In this document: positions 1 through 8,826 of the stretch, one piece after another | Position numbering within the stretch: position 1 is the first letter of the stretch | Layout: every line of letters begins with the position of its first letter | Program-made: the position numbers and the translations under genes | The notes under the pieces: model-generated | The model's database searches: none | What the model was told of the DNA's origin: nothing | What the model saw: only the letters and a program-made list of their open reading frames with translations | Assembly (NCBI RefSeq): GCF_014472415.1 | Contig: NZ_JACSZV010000014.1 | Location: forward strand, 52,958 to 116,957 | Direction: 5' to 3' | Origin: Pseudomonas sp. N40(2020) | GTDB lineage: Bacteria; Pseudomonadota; Gammaproteobacteria; Pseudomonadales; Pseudomonadaceae | DNA: 64,000 bases

Positions 1-583
1 GCCAGCGCAGCACCGGCCAGGTCAGCAGGATCGCCGGGGTGCCGATGACGATGAACAGCCACTGCCAGCCGTGCAGACCGAGGATGCCGTCCATGCCCAG
101 CAAACCGCCAGACACCGGGCCGGTAATCATCATCGCGATGGGTTGGGAGAGGATGAACAGCCCAAGGATCTTGCCGCGATGGCGTACCGGGAACCATTGG
201 GTGATGTAGTAGAGAACGCCGGGGAAGAAGCCCGCCTCCGCCGCGCCGAGCAGAAAGCGCATCACGTAGAAACTGTGCGGGCCCTGGACGAACGCCATGC
301 CGATGGTGATGGCGCCCCAAGTGATCATGATCCGCGCGAACCAGCGCCGCGCGCCGAAGCGTTCGAGCATCAGGTTGCTGGGAATCTCGAGAAGAAAATA
401 GCCGATGAAAAACAGCCCGGCGCCCAAGCCATAAGCCGCATCACCAATGCCGATGTCGGCGCCCATGTGCAGCTTGGCGAAGCCGACGGCGGAGCGATCC
501 ACATAGGCGATCAGGTACAGCAGGATCAGGAAGGGAATCAGTTTCAGTGTGATGCGACGAATAAGCCGCAGTTCCTGGCTCAT
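1..583 (-). CDS. MFS transporter, anion:cation symporter (ACS) type, partial at left edge
   Basis: The N-terminal 194 codons of a major facilitator superfamily permease read leftward and run off the window. The ATG at 583-581 begins MSQELRLIRRITLKLIPFLI, followed by the ACS-family hallmark YVDRSAVGFA at the end of helix 1 and an LERFGARRW cytoplasmic loop between helices 2 and 3. About five membrane helices are visible. Such permeases import organic anions, often sugar acids. It is divergent from the arabinonate-type dehydratase at 778, which makes it the likely uptake system for that enzyme's substrate. The substrate itself is inferred. Confidence 0.88.
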   Translation of the reverse strand, partial: MSQELRLIRRITLKLIPFLILLYLIAYVDRSAVGFAKLHMGADIGIGDAAYGLGAGLFFIGYFLLEIPSNLMLERFGARRWFARIMITWGAITIGMAFVQGPHSFYVMRFLLGAAEAGFFPGVLYYITQWFPVRHRGKILGLFILSQPIAMMITGPVSGGLLGMDGILGLHGWQWLFIVIGTPAILLTWPVLRW

Positions 584-675
584 GGGATCGGTCTCCGATT
601 GTTGTTTTTATAGAACCTCGGGGGACGCCTCTCGCGGAAAATCGCCAGGGCCATCCCTCCGTCGAAAACGACTAT

Positions 676-688
676 ATAGTAATACTAT
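676..688. promoter_or_regulatory. Candidate GntR/FCD operator (site 1) between the divergent MFS and dehydratase genes
   Basis: ATAGTAATACTAT is a perfect palindrome around one central base. It contains TAGTAATACTA, which fits the TNGTNNNACNA consensus of FCD-type GntR repressors. The regulator at 2714-3433 is the obvious candidate ligand. Binding is inferred. Confidence 0.5.
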
Positions 689-751
689 TTACCCAACAAC
701 CACTTCCAAAGCGGCAAATTTGCGCTTATGTTAGGCCTTAGCTCGAACACT

Positions 752-764
752 ATAGTCATACAAT
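752..764. promoter_or_regulatory. Candidate GntR/FCD operator (site 2) just upstream of the dehydratase
   Basis: ATAGTCATACAAT matches site 1 at 11 of 13 positions and again fits TNGTNNNACNA. It ends 13 bases before the dehydratase start codon, where bound repressor would block transcription of the dehydratase. Confidence 0.42.
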
Positions 765-777
765 AAGAGAATCGATC

Positions 778-2514
778 ATGTCTGAGAAGAAACCCACCCT
801 GCGCTCGGCCCAATGGTTTGGCACTGCCGACAAGAACGGCTTCATGTACCGCAGCTGGATGAAGAATCAGGGCATCGCCGACCACCAGTTTCATGGCAAG
901 CCGATCATCGGCATCTGCAATACCTGGTCGGAACTGACCCCGTGCAACGCGCACTTCCGCCAGATCGCGGAGCACGTCAAACGCGGGGTGATCGAGGCCG
1001 GTGGCTTCCCGGTGGAATTCCCGGTGTTCTCCAACGGCGAATCGAACCTGCGCCCGACCGCCATGCTCACCCGCAACCTGGCGAGCATGGACGTTGAGGA
1101 GGCGATTCGCGGCAACCCGATTGACGGCGTGGTGCTGCTGACCGGTTGCGATAAAACCACCCCGGCGCTGCTGATGGGCGCAGCCAGCTGCGACGTGCCG
1201 GCCATCGTCGTCACTGGTGGGCCGATGCTCAACGGCAAGCACAAGGGCAAGGACATCGGTTCCGGCACCGTGGTCTGGCAGCTCAGCGAGCAGGTCAAGG
1301 CCGGCACGATCACCATCGATGATTTCCTCGCGGCCGAGGGCGGCATGTCGCGCTCAGCAGGCACCTGCAACACCATGGGCACCGCGTCGACCATGGCCTG
1401 CATGGCGGAAGCACTGGGCACTTCCCTGCCCCATAACGCAGCCATTCCGGCGGTGGATGCGCGGCGATACGTGCTGGCGCACATGTCCGGCATGCGTGCA
1501 GTGGAGATGGTCCGTGAGGATTTGAAACTGTCGAAGATCCTGACCAAGGAAGCCTTCGAAAACGCCATTCGCGTCAACGCGGCCATCGGCGGTTCGACCA
1601 ACGCGGTGATTCACTTGAAAGCCATCGCCGGACGCATCGGCGTCGAGCTCGATCTGGATGACTGGACGCGCATCGGTCGCGGCATGCCGACCATCGTCGA
1701 CCTGCAACCGTCCGGACGTTTCCTGATGGAAGAGTTCTACTACGCCGGTGGATTACCTGCCGTGCTGCGCCGCCTCGGTGAGGCCAATCTGATTCCGAAC
1801 CCGAATGCGCTGACCGTCAACGGCAAGTCTATCGGCGAGAACACCAAGGACGCGCCGATCTACGGCGAAGACGAAGTGATCCGCACCCTCGACAATCCGA
1901 TTCGCGCTGACGGTGGTATCTGTGTGTTACGCGGCAATCTGGCGCCGCTCGGCGCTGTGCTCAAACCGTCTGCTGCCACGCCCGAGCTGATGCAGCATCG
2001 CGGGCGTGCAGTGGTGTTCGAGAACTTCGACATGTACAAGGCGCGGATCAATGACCCGGAACTGGATGTCGATGCCAACTCGATTCTGGTGATGAAAAAC
2101 TGTGGGCCGAAGGGTTATCCGGGCATGGCCGAAGTCGGCAACATGGGTTTGCCGGCCAAGCTGTTGGCCCAAGGCGTGACGGATATGGTGCGCATTTCCG
2201 ATGCACGGATGAGCGGCACCGCTTACGGCACCGTGGTGTTGCACGTCGCGCCGGAAGCCGCTGCGGGTGGGCCTTTGGCGACGGTGAAGGAAGGCGACTG
2301 GATCGAACTCGATTGCGCCACTGGCCGGTTGCACCTGGATATTCCGGATGCCGAGCTGGCGGCGCGCATGGCTGACCTGCAACCGCCGCAGCAACTGTTG
2401 GTGGGTGGTTATCGTCAGTTGTACATCGATCATGTGTTGCAGGCGGATCAGGGCTGTGATTTCGACTTCCTGGTCGGCTGCCGTGGGGCTGAAGTACCGC
2501 GTCACTCTCACTGA
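778..2514 (+). CDS. IlvD/Edd-family dehydratase, L-arabinonate dehydratase type
   Basis: This 578-residue enzyme belongs to the Fe-S dihydroxy-acid/sugar-acid dehydratase family, which removes water from a sugar acid to give a 2-keto-3-deoxy acid. Three cysteines expected to hold the [2Fe-2S] cluster are visible at C56 (TPCN), C124 (LTGCDKTTPA) and C197 (SAGTCNTMG). Their spacing equals that of the characterised L-arabinonate dehydratase (C59/C127/C200 in a 579-aa protein), which argues for a pentonate dehydratase rather than IlvD or Edd. The MFS permease is divergent and a GntR regulator follows. Arabinonate versus another pentonate or hexonate cannot be settled from sequence. Confidence 0.85.
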   Translation: MSEKKPTLRSAQWFGTADKNGFMYRSWMKNQGIADHQFHGKPIIGICNTWSELTPCNAHFRQIAEHVKRGVIEAGGFPVEFPVFSNGESNLRPTAMLTRNLASMDVEEAIRGNPIDGVVLLTGCDKTTPALLMGAASCDVPAIVVTGGPMLNGKHKGKDIGSGTVVWQLSEQVKAGTITIDDFLAAEGGMSRSAGTCNTMGTASTMACMAEALGTSLPHNAAIPAVDARRYVLAHMSGMRAVEMVREDLKLSKILTKEAFENAIRVNAAIGGSTNAVIHLKAIAGRIGVELDLDDWTRIGRGMPTIVDLQPSGRFLMEEFYYAGGLPAVLRRLGEANLIPNPNALTVNGKSIGENTKDAPIYGEDEVIRTLDNPIRADGGICVLRGNLAPLGAVLKPSAATPELMQHRGRAVVFENFDMYKARINDPELDVDANSILVMKNCGPKGYPGMAEVGNMGLPAKLLAQGVTDMVRISDARMSGTAYGTVVLHVAPEAAAGGPLATVKEGDWIELDCATGRLHLDIPDAELAARMADLQPPQQLLVGGYRQLYIDHVLQADQGCDFDFLVGCRGAEVPRHSH

Positions 2515-2525
2515 CCTTATCCACT

Positions 2526-2638
2526 GATCGTTCCCACGCGCAGCAAAGGAATGCCTCTAGAGACGCTCCGCGTTCCAGCTCTGAAATGGGACGCAGAGCG
2601 TCCCGGGCGGCATTCCCACGCAGAGCGTGGGAACGATC
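2526..2638. repeat. Pseudomonas intergenic palindromic repeat
   Basis: The outer arms GATCGTTCCCACGC (2526) and GCGTGGGAACGATC (2625) are inverted. Inner copies of GACGCTCCGCGT and ACGCAGAGCGTCC form nested stems. It fills the gap between the dehydratase and GntR genes and has no coding potential. Confidence 0.75.
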
Positions 2639-2713
2639 ATTACACGCCTCAAGATTGTCTGGTGCCTGCTATGATGCGCGGCATCTCCATCGCTCAGGAT
2701 CGCGCCGCTCCCC

Positions 2714-3433
2714 ATGGATTACCGCAAACCTTCCGACCGCAAAAGCATGCACTCGCGCATCGTCCAGGAACTGGGCATGCAGATCGTCTCCGGACGCTTC
2801 AAGCCCGACGACAAACTGCCCGCCGAAGCCTTGTTGTGCGAGGAATACGCGGTCAGCCGGCCGGTATTGCGCGAAGCCACACGGGTGTTGGTGGCCAAGG
2901 GGCTGGTGTACTCCAAGCCGCGGGTGGGCACGGTGGTCAAGGCGCGCCGCGAATGGCATATGCTCGACCCGGACGTGCTGCACTGGCTGATGCAAAGCAG
3001 CCCGCAGAATGAATTCTTCAATGTGCTGACCAGCGTGCGCAGCATCATTGAACCGGCCGCTGCCGCCCTCGCCGCTCAGCATGCGACTGATGCCGACATT
3101 GCCGCCATCGGTGAGGCTTACCAACGCATGGAAGCCGCGCCGACGCCGGAAGCCCTGCTGCAACCGGATCTGGATTTTCACAGCCGGATTGCCGATGCGA
3201 CCCACAACGACTTGCTGGCGAATCTGTGCAACATGCTCTCGGTGGCGATTGCCGAGGCGTTGAAGCATTCGAATCAGCGACCGAATCTGCATGAGCTGGC
3301 GTTGCCGAGGCACAAGGCGATTCTCACGGCTATCGAGAATCGTGATGCGCTGGGGGCGCGGCATGCGACGTTGGTGCAACTGGATGATGCGCGTAGTGCG
3401 CTCAGTGTTGTGCTTGGCACTGAACTTTCTTAG
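2714..3433 (+). CDS. GntR-family transcriptional regulator, FCD (FadR) subfamily
   Basis: A 239-residue repressor with an N-terminal winged helix-turn-helix (about residues 10-75; LPAEALLCEEYAVSRPVLRE is the recognition region) and an all-helical FCD ligand domain (about 95-225) with the metal-binding histidine region DFHSRI. FadR-type regulators of this kind bind sugar acids or other carboxylates and release DNA. It lies downstream of the dehydratase and probably controls the divergent MFS/dehydratase pair through TNGTNNNACNA sites at 676 and 752. The start at 2714 is the first ATG before the HTH. Confidence 0.85.
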   Translation: MDYRKPSDRKSMHSRIVQELGMQIVSGRFKPDDKLPAEALLCEEYAVSRPVLREATRVLVAKGLVYSKPRVGTVVKARREWHMLDPDVLHWLMQSSPQNEFFNVLTSVRSIIEPAAAALAAQHATDADIAAIGEAYQRMEAAPTPEALLQPDLDFHSRIADATHNDLLANLCNMLSVAIAEALKHSNQRPNLHELALPRHKAILTAIENRDALGARHATLVQLDDARSALSVVLGTELS

Positions 3434-3460
3434 GGCAAAGTCAAAAGATCTTGACCCACA

Positions 3461-3490
3461 AAAAAGCCGCAACCCTAAGGTTGCGGCTTT
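3461..3490. terminator. Bidirectional intrinsic terminator
   Basis: AAGCCGCAACC, a four-base loop and GGTTGCGGCTT form a strong GC-rich stem with A and T tracts on its two sides. It sits between the convergent GntR (+) and RND (-) genes and can serve both. Confidence 0.85.
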
Positions 3491-3509
3491 GTTGTTTCAG
3501 CCCTGCAGA

Positions 3510-5894
3510 TCAATGCGCAAACAACGAATTCCCCTTCTGCCCCGCCAGTTTCTCCGGCTTGATCAGGAACTTCGCCAGTGCCGGCAGTAGCCACAGCGCA
3601 CCGAACATGTTCCATAGCAGCATGAAGGTCAGCATCAGGCCCATGTCAGCCTGGAACTTGATCGCCGAGAAGATCCAGGTGCACACGCCGATGGCCAGGC
3701 ACAGACCGGTGAACAGCACCGCTTTACCGGTGGATTTCAGGGTCTGGTAATAGGCTTCCTGCAACGGCAGGCCGGCCCGCAGGAAACTTTCCAGACGGCT
3801 GTAGATGTAGATGCCGTAGTCCACGCCGATGCCTACGCCCAGCGCCACCACTGGCAAGGTCGCGACTTTGACGCCGATGCCCATGAACGCCATCAGCGCG
3901 TTGCCCAGTACCGAGGTCAGTACCAGCGGCAGGACGATGCACAAAGTCGCCGCCCACGAACGGAAGGTGATCATGCACATCACCGCCACGCAGATGTACA
4001 CCAGAATCAGGATGGTCAGCTCAGCCTGTTTGATGACTTCGTTGGTGGCCGCTTCGATCCCGGCATTACCGGCAGCAAGGATGAACTCCAGACCGTCCTT
4101 GTTGTTGTCCTTGGCGAATTCCTGCACCGCCTGCACCGCACGATCAAGGGTTTCCGCCTTGTGATCGTTGAGGAACACCAGCACCGGGGCCAGCGAGCAG
4201 CTGTTGTTGTACAGACCGTCAGCGCGGGCAATCGAGTTGTTCAGCACGTCGGGGTTGCGTGACAGGGTTTCCCATTTCAGGTTGCCCTCGTTCATGCCCT
4301 TGATCATTTGCTTGGACACGGTCACCAGCGAGATCGCCGACTGCACGCCCTCGGTGTTCTGCATCTTCCACATCAGCTCGTCGATCGGCGCCATGGCCTC
4401 AAAGCGTGAGCAACCTTCAGCCTTGGTCTTGACCATCACCACCAGTACGTCGGAACTGGTCGAGTAGTTGCTGATGATGAAGTTGTTGTCCTTGTTGTAG
4501 CGCGAGTCCGGACGCAACTCCGGCGCGCCTTGGTCGAGGTCGCCGATTTTCAGGTTCTGGCTGTACCAGAGGCCGCCGCCGAAGGCGATCAGCGCCAGAG
4601 CCACAGAGATGGGGGCAACTTTCGGGCTGGCAAAGTTCGACAGCAGGCGCCAGAACGGATGTTCGCGGTTGGCGTCCTTCTTGCTCTTGTCAATCGCCCG
4701 CTTGCTGATGCCGACATAGGAAATCGCTACCGGCAGCAGGATCAGGTTGGTGAACACAATCACCGCCACGCCAATGGACGCGCCGATGGCCAGTTCGCGG
4801 ATCACGCCGATGTCGATGATCAGCAGCGTGATGAAACCCACCGCATCCGCCAGAATCGCGATCATCCCCGGCAGGAACAGTTGCCGGAACGTGCGCCGCG
4901 CGGCAGTCAGGGCGTTGTCCGCCTCACTGGATTGCAGGGCGATACCGTTGATCTTCTGCACGCCGTGGGAAATGCCGATGGCGAAGATCAGGAACGGCAC
5001 CAGCATCGAATACGGATCGAGGCCAAAGCCGAAAAAGTGCATCAACCCCAGTTGCCAGACCACCGCCACCAGCGTCGTGCTCAACACCGCGATGGTGCTG
5101 CGCACGCAGTTGGTGAACCACAGCAGCAAAATCAGGGTGATGACGAAGGCGATGCCGAAGAACAACACCACCATCACCAAGCCATCGATCAGGTCGCCGA
5201 CTTTCTTGGCGAAACCGACGATGTGAATTTTGACGTTGGGATTCTGTGCTTCGAACTTGTTGCGGATCTTGTCTTCGAGTTCATGGGAGAACTTGCGATA
5301 GTCCAGCGCCAGCAACTTGCCCTGATCCTGCGGGTCCGGGTAGGACTCCAGCAGCGGGATGTCGACGATGCTCGATTTGAAGTCGTTGGCCACCAGACGC
5401 CCGACCTGACCGGACTTGAGCACGTTGTTGCGCAGCAGATCGAGGCTGTCCTGCGAGCCGTTGTAGCTCTGCGGGATCACTTCGCCGCCGGCGAAACCCT
5501 CTTCGGTCACTTCGGTCCAGCGCACGCTCGGACTCCACAGTGACTTCAGACCGGAGCGGTCAACACCGGAGATGTAGAACACCTCGTCGTTGATCTGACG
5601 AAGGGTCTCCATGTACTCCTTGGAGAAGATGTCGCCGTCGGTGGCTTCCACCGAAATACGCACGGTGTTGCCCAGGTTCGCCAGATCGTTGCGGTGCTCC
5701 ATCATCTTCTCGATGAACGGATGCTGCAGCGGGATCATTTTTTCGAAACTGGTGGACGGCCGGATCAGCGTGGCCTGCCAGAACAGGAAAATGCTGACCA
5801 CCAGACAGATGAGGATCACGGCCGGGCGGTTGTTGAAAATCAGACGTTCGAGGAGCGTCGCTTTTTCCTGCTGAGGAGTGATTAAGGAAGTCAT
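3510..5894 (-). CDS. RND superfamily (MMPL-type) exporter
   Basis: A 794-residue inner-membrane protein with the two-half RND layout. One helix near residue 30 and a large periplasmic loop to about 230 are followed by five helices; a second loop (about 440-630) precedes a second helix block carrying the GVGIGVDYGIYIYSRLE segment. MMPL/RND transporters of this size use the proton gradient to move hydrophobic or lipidic substrates out of the inner membrane. The gene overlaps the upstream YCF48-like gene by four bases, so the two are one operon. In many pseudomonads this pair sits with DUF1302 and DUF1329 genes, which are absent here. The substrate is unknown. Confidence 0.85.
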   Translation of the reverse strand: MTSLITPQQEKATLLERLIFNNRPAVILICLVVSIFLFWQATLIRPSTSFEKMIPLQHPFIEKMMEHRNDLANLGNTVRISVEATDGDIFSKEYMETLRQINDEVFYISGVDRSGLKSLWSPSVRWTEVTEEGFAGGEVIPQSYNGSQDSLDLLRNNVLKSGQVGRLVANDFKSSIVDIPLLESYPDPQDQGKLLALDYRKFSHELEDKIRNKFEAQNPNVKIHIVGFAKKVGDLIDGLVMVVLFFGIAFVITLILLLWFTNCVRSTIAVLSTTLVAVVWQLGLMHFFGFGLDPYSMLVPFLIFAIGISHGVQKINGIALQSSEADNALTAARRTFRQLFLPGMIAILADAVGFITLLIIDIGVIRELAIGASIGVAVIVFTNLILLPVAISYVGISKRAIDKSKKDANREHPFWRLLSNFASPKVAPISVALALIAFGGGLWYSQNLKIGDLDQGAPELRPDSRYNKDNNFIISNYSTSSDVLVVMVKTKAEGCSRFEAMAPIDELMWKMQNTEGVQSAISLVTVSKQMIKGMNEGNLKWETLSRNPDVLNNSIARADGLYNNSCSLAPVLVFLNDHKAETLDRAVQAVQEFAKDNNKDGLEFILAAGNAGIEAATNEVIKQAELTILILVYICVAVMCMITFRSWAATLCIVLPLVLTSVLGNALMAFMGIGVKVATLPVVALGVGIGVDYGIYIYSRLESFLRAGLPLQEAYYQTLKSTGKAVLFTGLCLAIGVCTWIFSAIKFQADMGLMLTFMLLWNMFGALWLLPALAKFLIKPEKLAGQKGNSLFAH

Positions 5895-6934
5895 AGCCCC
5901 GCCTTCTTATTGTTGATCTCGGCGCCGTTTGGCTGGGTGGTATGAACGCCACCCTGCCCGGTCAGAATCAGGTTGCCGTCGCCGGCGGCGGTGACCGACG
6001 ACAGGGAAATGCGATCCGGTCGGTTGAACACGCTGAAGGTTTCGCCATTGTCGCTGCTGCTGATCACCGAGCCGCCGTTGCCGACGATGACGATGGAGCC
6101 GTCCTCAAGCAGCGTGGCACCGGACAAACCGAACTCCAGCGAACCGCGTGCAGCCTTCAATTCAACCTGGTCCCAAGTGCTGCCGAAATCAGTGGAGCGG
6201 TAGAGGTTGCCGCGCAAGCCATAGGCCAGCAGCGTCTGCGGTTGCGCAGTGCCGATCACGCCGAACAGCGAGCCCTCGTACGGGCCTTCAAGTTTTTCCC
6301 AGGTCTGGCCCCAGTCGGCGGAGCGGAACATGCTGCCCGACTCGCCGACGATAAACAGCCCAGCGTCTTTTACCGCCGCGATGGCGTTGAGGTGGAACTG
6401 ATCTTCGTTGTCGAGGCGATCGCTGACGTCTTCCCAGTTCTTGCCGCCATCGGTCGTTTCCAGCAGTGCGCCGTAAGCACCCACGGCGAGGCCGCTGTTG
6501 ACGTCCTTGAACCAGACGTCGAGCAGCGGCGATTCGCGTTTGAGGTCTTCGAATTGCTTGGTCCAGGTCAGACCGCCGTCCTCGCTGGCGAGAATCTGCG
6601 CGTCATGGCCGACCGCCCAGCCGTGTTTGTCATCGACGAAATAAACCGCCGTCAGCAACTGCCGGCTCGGCACCTTGGCCTGGGTCCAGGTCTTGCCCTG
6701 GTCATCGGAATAGAGAATGTGCCCGCGATCCCCGACCGCCACCAGCCGTGCTCCGGCGTGGACGACATCGAGAATCAGGCTTTTCGCCGCTTTGGCGGAT
6801 GCGCTGGCATAGACCACGTCGGCTGGCGCCTCGGCGGCAATCACAGGTGCCGACAACGTGGCAAAGCCCAGCAGCGCGAGTGCTGTGGTCAGCAACGCGG
6901 TGTTGCGTAACGCCGGCGGGCGGCAACGACTCAT
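5891..6934 (-). CDS. YCF48/BNR-repeat beta-propeller protein, exported
   Basis: A 347-residue protein with a signal peptide (TALALLGFATLSAPVIAAEA). Repeated Asp-box motifs such as SDDQGKTW, SEDGGLTW, TTDGGKNW, SADWGQTW, STDFGSTW and SSDNGETF mark a YCF48-like (photosystem II assembly factor Hcf136-type) propeller. The start at 6934 is chosen over an upstream alternative at 7063 because AGGGGAAGG lies just ahead of it and the signal peptide then begins correctly. It is translationally coupled to the RND exporter (four-base overlap), so it is likely a periplasmic partner of that transporter. Molecular role unknown. Confidence 0.82.
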   Translation of the reverse strand: MSRCRPPALRNTALLTTALALLGFATLSAPVIAAEAPADVVYASASAKAAKSLILDVVHAGARLVAVGDRGHILYSDDQGKTWTQAKVPSRQLLTAVYFVDDKHGWAVGHDAQILASEDGGLTWTKQFEDLKRESPLLDVWFKDVNSGLAVGAYGALLETTDGGKNWEDVSDRLDNEDQFHLNAIAAVKDAGLFIVGESGSMFRSADWGQTWEKLEGPYEGSLFGVIGTAQPQTLLAYGLRGNLYRSTDFGSTWDQVELKAARGSLEFGLSGATLLEDGSIVIVGNGGSVISSSDNGETFSVFNRPDRISLSSVTAAGDGNLILTGQGGVHTTQPNGAEINNKKAGL

Positions 6935-7137
6935 AGACCTTCCCCTATTTATTATTGTTAGGCCATTGGCCTTCAAGGGCGCCGCAAGGGTGCTCCGCCA
7001 ATCGCTGGTAAGAAGCATAGTCCTCAAACCCGCAATCCAGAGCCCCTTCGGAAGCTGGCTCATCCTATCGGGCTTTAGAAACGTCTGACAATCGGCGCCA
7101 CGTTATCTTTTGTTAACCGCATGAGCGCGTGAATTCC

Positions 7138-7230
7138 CCTGTAGGAGTGAGCCTGCTCGCGATAGCGGTGTGTCAATCGGCGAATTCTTACCTGATACAT
7201 GGCTATCGCGAGCAGGCTCACTCCTACAGG
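7138..7230. repeat. REP doublet (inverted pair)
   Basis: CCTGTAGGAGTGAGCCTGCT starts the left arm and AGCAGGCTCACTCCTACAGG ends the right arm, facing each other across about 35 bases. This is the standard P. fluorescens REP pair. It separates the divergent YCF48 and DUF1185 transcription units. Confidence 0.9.
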
Positions 7231-7314
7231 TTTGGCGGTGGATGTGGAATTTGAATACATGACCATTCGCCGGGGTGATGCGGCAAAAGTTACTAAGGGG
7301 ACTTGCGCAATCGG

Positions 7315-7330
7315 TATTATGGTATACCAT
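7315..7330. promoter_or_regulatory. Shared operator motif, copy 1 (upstream of the DUF1185 operon)
   Basis: TATTATGGTATACCAT contains the palindrome ATGGTATACCAT. The first 15 bases recur exactly at 13011 and, with one change, on the minus strand at 14365-14351. TGGTATACCA cores are typical of FCD-type GntR operators (compare the TTGGTATACCAA-like sites of UxuR/ExuR). The GntR protein at 11377 is the likely ligand. Confidence 0.65.
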
Positions 7331-7370
7331 CAGACGCACAGACACTCTTAATCCCCCAACGGAGCAGCTC

Positions 7371-7961
7371 ATGAGTTTCGAAATTCGCAAGATCGTCAGC
7401 TATGTCGAAGAGACCTTTATCGAAGGCGGCAAAGCCACTGACAAGCCAGTGACCATGGTCGGCCTCGCTGTCGTGATGAAAAACCCTTGGGTGGGTAACG
7501 GCTTTGTCGAAGACCTGAAACCGCAGATCCGCGCCAACTGCTCCGACCTGGGCGCCATGATGGTCGAGCGTCTGGTCGGCATCATTGGCGGTGCCGAGAA
7601 GATCGAGGCTTACGGTAAAGCGGCAGTGGTCGGTGCTGACGGCGAAATCGAACACGCCTCCGCCGTGATCCACACCCTGCGCTTTGGCAACCACTACCGC
7701 GAAGCGGTCAAGGCCAAGAGCTACCTGAGCTTCACCAACAAGCGCGGCGGCCCGGGCACTTCGATTCAGATCCCGATGATGCACAAGGACGACGAAGGTC
7801 TGCGTTCGCACTACATCACTCTGGAAATGCAGATTGAAGACGCGCCGCGTGCCGACGAAATCGTCGTGGTGCTGGGTTGCGCCGACGGTGGCCGCCTGCA
7901 CCCGCGCATCGGTAACCGCTACATCGATCTGGAAGAACTGGCCGCCGAAAAAGCCCAGTAA
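7371..7961 (+). CDS. DUF1185 (AA_synth, PF06684) family protein
   Basis: A 196-residue protein recognised by IVSYVEETFIEGG and GADGEIEHASAVIHTLRFG, characteristic of DUF1185. Structures of this family show a variant of the chorismate mutase fold and were taken to suggest an amino-acid-related role; the reaction is not established. The start at 7371 is used because GGAGCAGCTC precedes it and the upstream alternative at 7275 would put the operator inside the gene. It is the first gene of the operon running to the flavin reductase, 31 bases ahead of the hydrolase. Confidence 0.8.
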   Translation: MSFEIRKIVSYVEETFIEGGKATDKPVTMVGLAVVMKNPWVGNGFVEDLKPQIRANCSDLGAMMVERLVGIIGGAEKIEAYGKAAVVGADGEIEHASAVIHTLRFGNHYREAVKAKSYLSFTNKRGGPGTSIQIPMMHKDDEGLRSHYITLEMQIEDAPRADEIVVVLGCADGGRLHPRIGNRYIDLEELAAEKAQ

Positions 7962-7992
7962 TCACAATAAAAAGGCATTGCAGGAGCGCTCC

Positions 7993-8826
7993 ATGATTCG
8001 GCTCACCGCTGAACTCACCCCGGCGGGCACCAGTTACCTGGCGACCGGCCAAGGCCAGCCCGTGGTTTTGATCCACGGCGTGGGCCTGAATAAAGAAATG
8101 TGGGGCGGCCAGATCGTTGGCCTGTCGACCCAGTACCGGGTGATCGCCTACGACATGCTCGGCCACGGCGCCAGCCCGCGACCGGCCAGTGGCACCAACC
8201 TGCTCGGTTACGCCGATCAGTTGCTGGAGTTGCTCGATCACCTGAACCTGCCCGAGGCAGCGGTGATCGGTTTCTCCATGGGCGGGCTGGTGGCGCGGGC
8301 GTTTGCCCTGCATTACCCGCAGCGCCTGCAAAGCCTGGTGGTACTCAACAGCGTGTTCAACCGCAGTGAAGAACAGCGTGCCGGGGTCATCGCGCGCACC
8401 GCGCAGGCTGCCGAACACGGCCCGGATGCCAATGCCGAAGCAGCGCTTTCACGCTGGTTCAGCCGCGAGTATCAGGCGGCCAACCCGGCGCAGATCGCCG
8501 CGATCCGCCAGACACTCGCCGGCAATGATCCGCAGGGCTACTTGACCACTTACGAATTGTTCGCCACTCAAGACATGTACCGCGTCGATGATCTGGGCAG
8601 TATTCACGCGCCGACGCTGATCGCCACGGGTGAACTCGACCCCGGTTCTACCCCGGAAATGGCCGAGCAACTGGCCCGACGCATCCCCGGCGCGAAGGTT
8701 GCCGTGCTGCCCGAGCAACGGCATATGATGCCCGTAGAGTCCCCGCGACTGGTCAACCAGACGTTGCTGGAATTTCTCGAATTCGCACACTCCCGACAAA
8801 ACCATATAAAGGGGATCGTTGCATGA
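7993..8826 (+). CDS. Alpha/beta-fold hydrolase (enol-lactonase/RutD-like)
   Basis: A 277-residue cytoplasmic hydrolase. VVLIHGVGLNKEMW forms the oxyanion-hole segment, GFSMGG the nucleophile elbow (Ser about 96), GELDPGS the acidic turn and EQRHMMPVE the catalytic His. The length and GVGLNKEMW/YDMLGHG pattern resemble 3-oxoadipate enol-lactonase and RutD. ATG 7993 follows CAGGAG at good spacing. Its stop overlaps the aldehyde dehydrogenase start (ATGA), so the two are translationally coupled. It probably hydrolyses an ester, lactone or amide intermediate of the same pathway; the substrate is unknown. Confidence 0.82.
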   Translation: MIRLTAELTPAGTSYLATGQGQPVVLIHGVGLNKEMWGGQIVGLSTQYRVIAYDMLGHGASPRPASGTNLLGYADQLLELLDHLNLPEAAVIGFSMGGLVARAFALHYPQRLQSLVVLNSVFNRSEEQRAGVIARTAQAAEHGPDANAEAALSRWFSREYQAANPAQIAAIRQTLAGNDPQGYLTTYELFATQDMYRVDDLGSIHAPTLIATGELDPGSTPEMAEQLARRIPGAKVAVLPEQRHMMPVESPRLVNQTLLEFLEFAHSRQNHIKGIVA

